Below, one piece after another: positions 6,996 through 8,556 of a stretch of DNA of 8,556 bases. Numbering within the stretch: position 1 is the stretch's first letter; each line of letters starts with the position of its first letter. The translations under genes were made by a program, and so were the position numbers. The stretch is from JBEGQX01 sp041180805 (lineage in GTDB: Bacteria; Planctomycetota; Planctomycetia; Gemmatales; Gemmataceae). The stretch spans positions 1-8,556 of the forward strand of contig JBEGQX010000238.1 in NCBI GenBank assembly GCA_041180805.1, read 5' to 3'. Under the pieces are notes generated by a model. It made no database searches. It saw nothing but the letters and a program-made list of their open reading frames with translations, and was not told the origin of the DNA.

Positions 6996-7478
6996 ATGGC
7001 CAAGAAGAAAACCCGTGATGATGAACCCAATGTAAAGCTGATTGTAATGTCGGCCTTTGCCATATTGCTGCTGGTTATATTTGTGGCGGTCTGGTTTTTC
7101 AGTGGGAGCAGTGGCGGGGGTTTGGTAACAGGCAAGGTAACCCTTAATGATGAACCGGTGGATGGAGCCAGGTTGGTATTTGAAATGACAGGGGAAAATG
7201 CAAGTGCTCCCCTGCCCGCCCAGACCAACGACCAAGGGGTTTACACCCTTTTTGGGTTTACAGACAAGTCAGTTCCTGTTGGAACTTACAAGGTTACGGT
7301 AACAAAAATGACCTTGAAGGACGGCAAAATTCCCGATGGGGAAGACCTGCTGAAGGCGGAAGCCAGGGGCTTGCTAAAGAACAGCCTGCCAAAGGCTTAC
7401 GAAAAATCCAGCACCACCCCGCTTACCAGGGAAATCAAATCCGGGAAGAATGTCATCGACCTGGAATTGAAGAAATAG
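6996..7478 (+). CDS. Membrane-anchored transthyretin-like / carboxypeptidase-regulatory-like domain protein
   Basis: A 160-residue protein. A short basic N-terminus (MAKKKTRDDE) precedes one membrane helix at about 14-36, with the rest predicted outside the cytoplasm. Residues 44-105 form a transthyretin-like beta sandwich: VTGKVTLNDEPVDGARLVFE, then TNDQGVYTLFGF and VPVGTYKVTVTK. The tail SSTTPLTREIKSGKNVIDLELKK region (138-160) matches the pattern tSpLtxxVxxGxNxxdxeL that closes many planctomycete proteins of this kind. The start at 6996 is preferred over the in-frame TTG at 6990 because AAGG lies eight bases before the ATG but only two before the TTG. Function is unknown; such proteins commonly stand beside DUF1559 genes, as here (78 bases upstream of one). 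It is divergent from the redox operon, so a functional link with it is not implied. Confidence 0.85.
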   Translation: MAKKKTRDDEPNVKLIVMSAFAILLLVIFVAVWFFSGSSGGGLVTGKVTLNDEPVDGARLVFEMTGENASAPLPAQTNDQGVYTLFGFTDKSVPVGTYKVTVTKMTLKDGKIPDGEDLLKAEARGLLKNSLPKAYEKSSTTPLTREIKSGKNVIDLELKK

Positions 7479-7507
7479 CCCCCGCCAAAGTGGCTGAATG
7501 GGGGAAA

Positions 7508-7542
7508 ATAGGATAGAATTATTAGAATTAATCCTATCTTTT
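7508..7542 (+). terminator. Small inverted repeat followed by a short T run, possible weak terminator
   Basis: ATAGGAT (7508-7514) and ATCCTAT (7531-7537) are perfect inverted copies separated by 16 AT-rich bases, followed by C and four T. The stem is short and only two of seven pairs are GC, so termination would be inefficient. It lies between the transthyretin-like and DUF1559 genes and could instead lower transcription of the second gene or serve as a protein-binding site. Confidence 0.3.
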
Positions 7543-7556
7543 GCCTGAGGTGCCCA

Positions 7557-8477
7557 ATGAATCGTTCTCGCAAGGGTTTTACCCTGATCGAATTACTGGT
7601 GGTTATAGCCATCATTGCATTGCTTATTGGTCTTTTGCTTCCCGCGGTTCAAAAAGTTCGCGAAGCTGCAAGCCGTATGCGATGCTCAAATAACTTAAAG
7701 CAGATTGGCCTGGCCATGCATGGCTACCACGATGCGCGGGGCAATTTTCCTCAGGGTGGTGGCGACCCCACCAATGGTGGAGAAAACCCATCTCGAAGGA
7801 TTTTTTATTTTAACTGGGCCTTTCACATCTATCCCTACATCGAACAGGAAGCACTTTACAAACTTGCACCCACCGATGAATTTGTTGACATCAACACTAT
7901 CACAGGTGGGGCCGGTATTCTTAGCAAATTGGATCAATCACCCATCAGCATTTATTATTGCCCAACGAGGAGAAGTGTTCGACTTTACCACAACAGTGCT
8001 GTGACCGATTATGGTGGCAACGGTGGAACCACAAACTCGGATGGAGTTTTGGTTATAAACAACAGCCCGACTTATCAAAGGGTGAACATTGGAAGCATTA
8101 CAGATGGTACTTCAAACACTTTGATGTTGGGCGAAAGGCGAATCAATATCCAAAGCATCGATACTGGCACAGACTTTTATGACAACGAGTCGGCAGTAAG
8201 AGCCGGTGCTGATGGCGACCTGATTCGCAGGGCTCAGCCTTCTGGTGGATCCTGGCTGGTACCCGCTGCAGACATCAATATTGTTTCCACAACAAATGGT
8301 GGCTACTTTGGCGGTGGTGGAATCATGCAGTTTGGCGGTTCCCACGCCGGGACCATGCCATGCGTTCTGGCGGATGCCTCGGTGCGTTCCATCAAGTTTG
8401 GCTGCAACCCGACCGCGTTCAAAAACCTTTGCGTTCGCAACGATGGGTTGGTTGTGGATATGGGATCGCTGGAATAA
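7557..8477 (+). CDS. DUF1559 (SBP_bac_10) protein with prepilin-type N-terminal cleavage/methylation motif
   Basis: A 306-residue protein. The N-terminus RKGFTLIELLVVIAII is a type IV prepilin signal: cleavage after G7, glutamate at +5 (E12) and a hydrophobic helix to about residue 30. It continues VQKVREAASRMRCSNNLKQIGLAMHGYHDARGNFP, the characteristic opening of DUF1559 proteins, a family greatly expanded in Planctomycetota. The C-terminus has HAGTMPCVLADASVRSIKF, matching the usual H-G-x-n-vxFxDGSVRfI ending, but with ADAS in place of the common DGS. GAGG lies six bases upstream of the ATG. The protein is expected to be a pseudopilin-like surface or envelope component processed by a prepilin peptidase. 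Its specific role is unknown. It may be co-transcribed with the transthyretin-like gene 78 bases upstream if the hairpin between them does not terminate fully. Confidence 0.95.
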   Translation: MNRSRKGFTLIELLVVIAIIALLIGLLLPAVQKVREAASRMRCSNNLKQIGLAMHGYHDARGNFPQGGGDPTNGGENPSRRIFYFNWAFHIYPYIEQEALYKLAPTDEFVDINTITGGAGILSKLDQSPISIYYCPTRRSVRLYHNSAVTDYGGNGGTTNSDGVLVINNSPTYQRVNIGSITDGTSNTLMLGERRINIQSIDTGTDFYDNESAVRAGADGDLIRRAQPSGGSWLVPAADINIVSTTNGGYFGGGGIMQFGGSHAGTMPCVLADASVRSIKFGCNPTAFKNLCVRNDGLVVDMGSLE

Positions 8478-8556
8478 ACCATCCTAGAAAAAGACCGATG
8501 ACGTCAGAAACAGCAATCCGGACAGCAGGATGGAAAGCGGCAAAGTGAGAAACCAG
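8478..8556. other. Right-end stretch with no supported gene
   Basis: These 79 bases after the DUF1559 stop contain no clear terminator. An ATG at 8530 opens a plus-strand frame that reaches the window end (nine codons) and could be the start of the next gene, but it has no well-placed ribosome binding site, so it is not called. Confidence 0.4.

Noticed and set aside
8499..8506. TGACGTCA palindrome
   Set aside because: A single 8-base palindrome without a second copy or a promoter nearby; likely chance.
8479..8533. CCATCCT and AGGATGG inverted pair
   Set aside because: Separated by 41 bases and not followed by a T run; not a credible terminator.
8498..8548. 16-codon open frame after the DUF1559 gene
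   Set aside because: No ribosome binding site and no recognisable sequence; chance is enough.

Overview
The window looks like a piece of a Planctomycetota chromosome of moderate GC content. The evidence is the gene families: a DUF1559 protein with a prepilin-type N-terminus, preceded by a small membrane-anchored transthyretin-like protein, and an exported FAD oxidoreductase ending in a golvesin/Xly-CBD-like domain. This is inference from family content; the sequence gives no genus.

Layout. Four genes lie on the minus strand and probably form one transcription unit that reads right to left: (1) an exported FAD-dependent oxidoreductase (6836-4440); (2) a multidomain membrane protein joining two FMN-binding domains, a NosR/NapH-like six-helix module with two CxxxC motifs, and a complete ApbE flavin transferase (4443-1840); (3) a secreted protein with weak DUF3472-like resemblance (1816-887); and (4) a bacterial pentameric ligand-gated ion channel (pLGIC) homologue that starts at 795 and runs off the left edge. 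Genes 1 and 2 overlap by four bases (ATGA), genes 2 and 3 are 23 bases apart, and gene 4 follows after 91 bases, so its membership is less certain. Two genes lie divergently on the plus strand: the transthyretin-like protein (6996-7478) and the DUF1559 protein (7557-8477). A 159-base region with candidate promoters separates the two directions. The last 79 bases contain no gene I can support.

How the genes may work together. Predicted topology of gene 2 puts both CxxxC motifs on the cytoplasmic side and both FMN domains plus ApbE on the outer side. It therefore reads as a self-flavinylating transmembrane electron conduit. Translational coupling to an exported FAD enzyme with putative glycan-binding ends suggests an extracytoplasmic redox system, perhaps acting on a carbohydrate or glycan-linked substrate. 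The substrate, the direction of electron flow and the roles of genes 3 and 4 cannot be read from the sequence.
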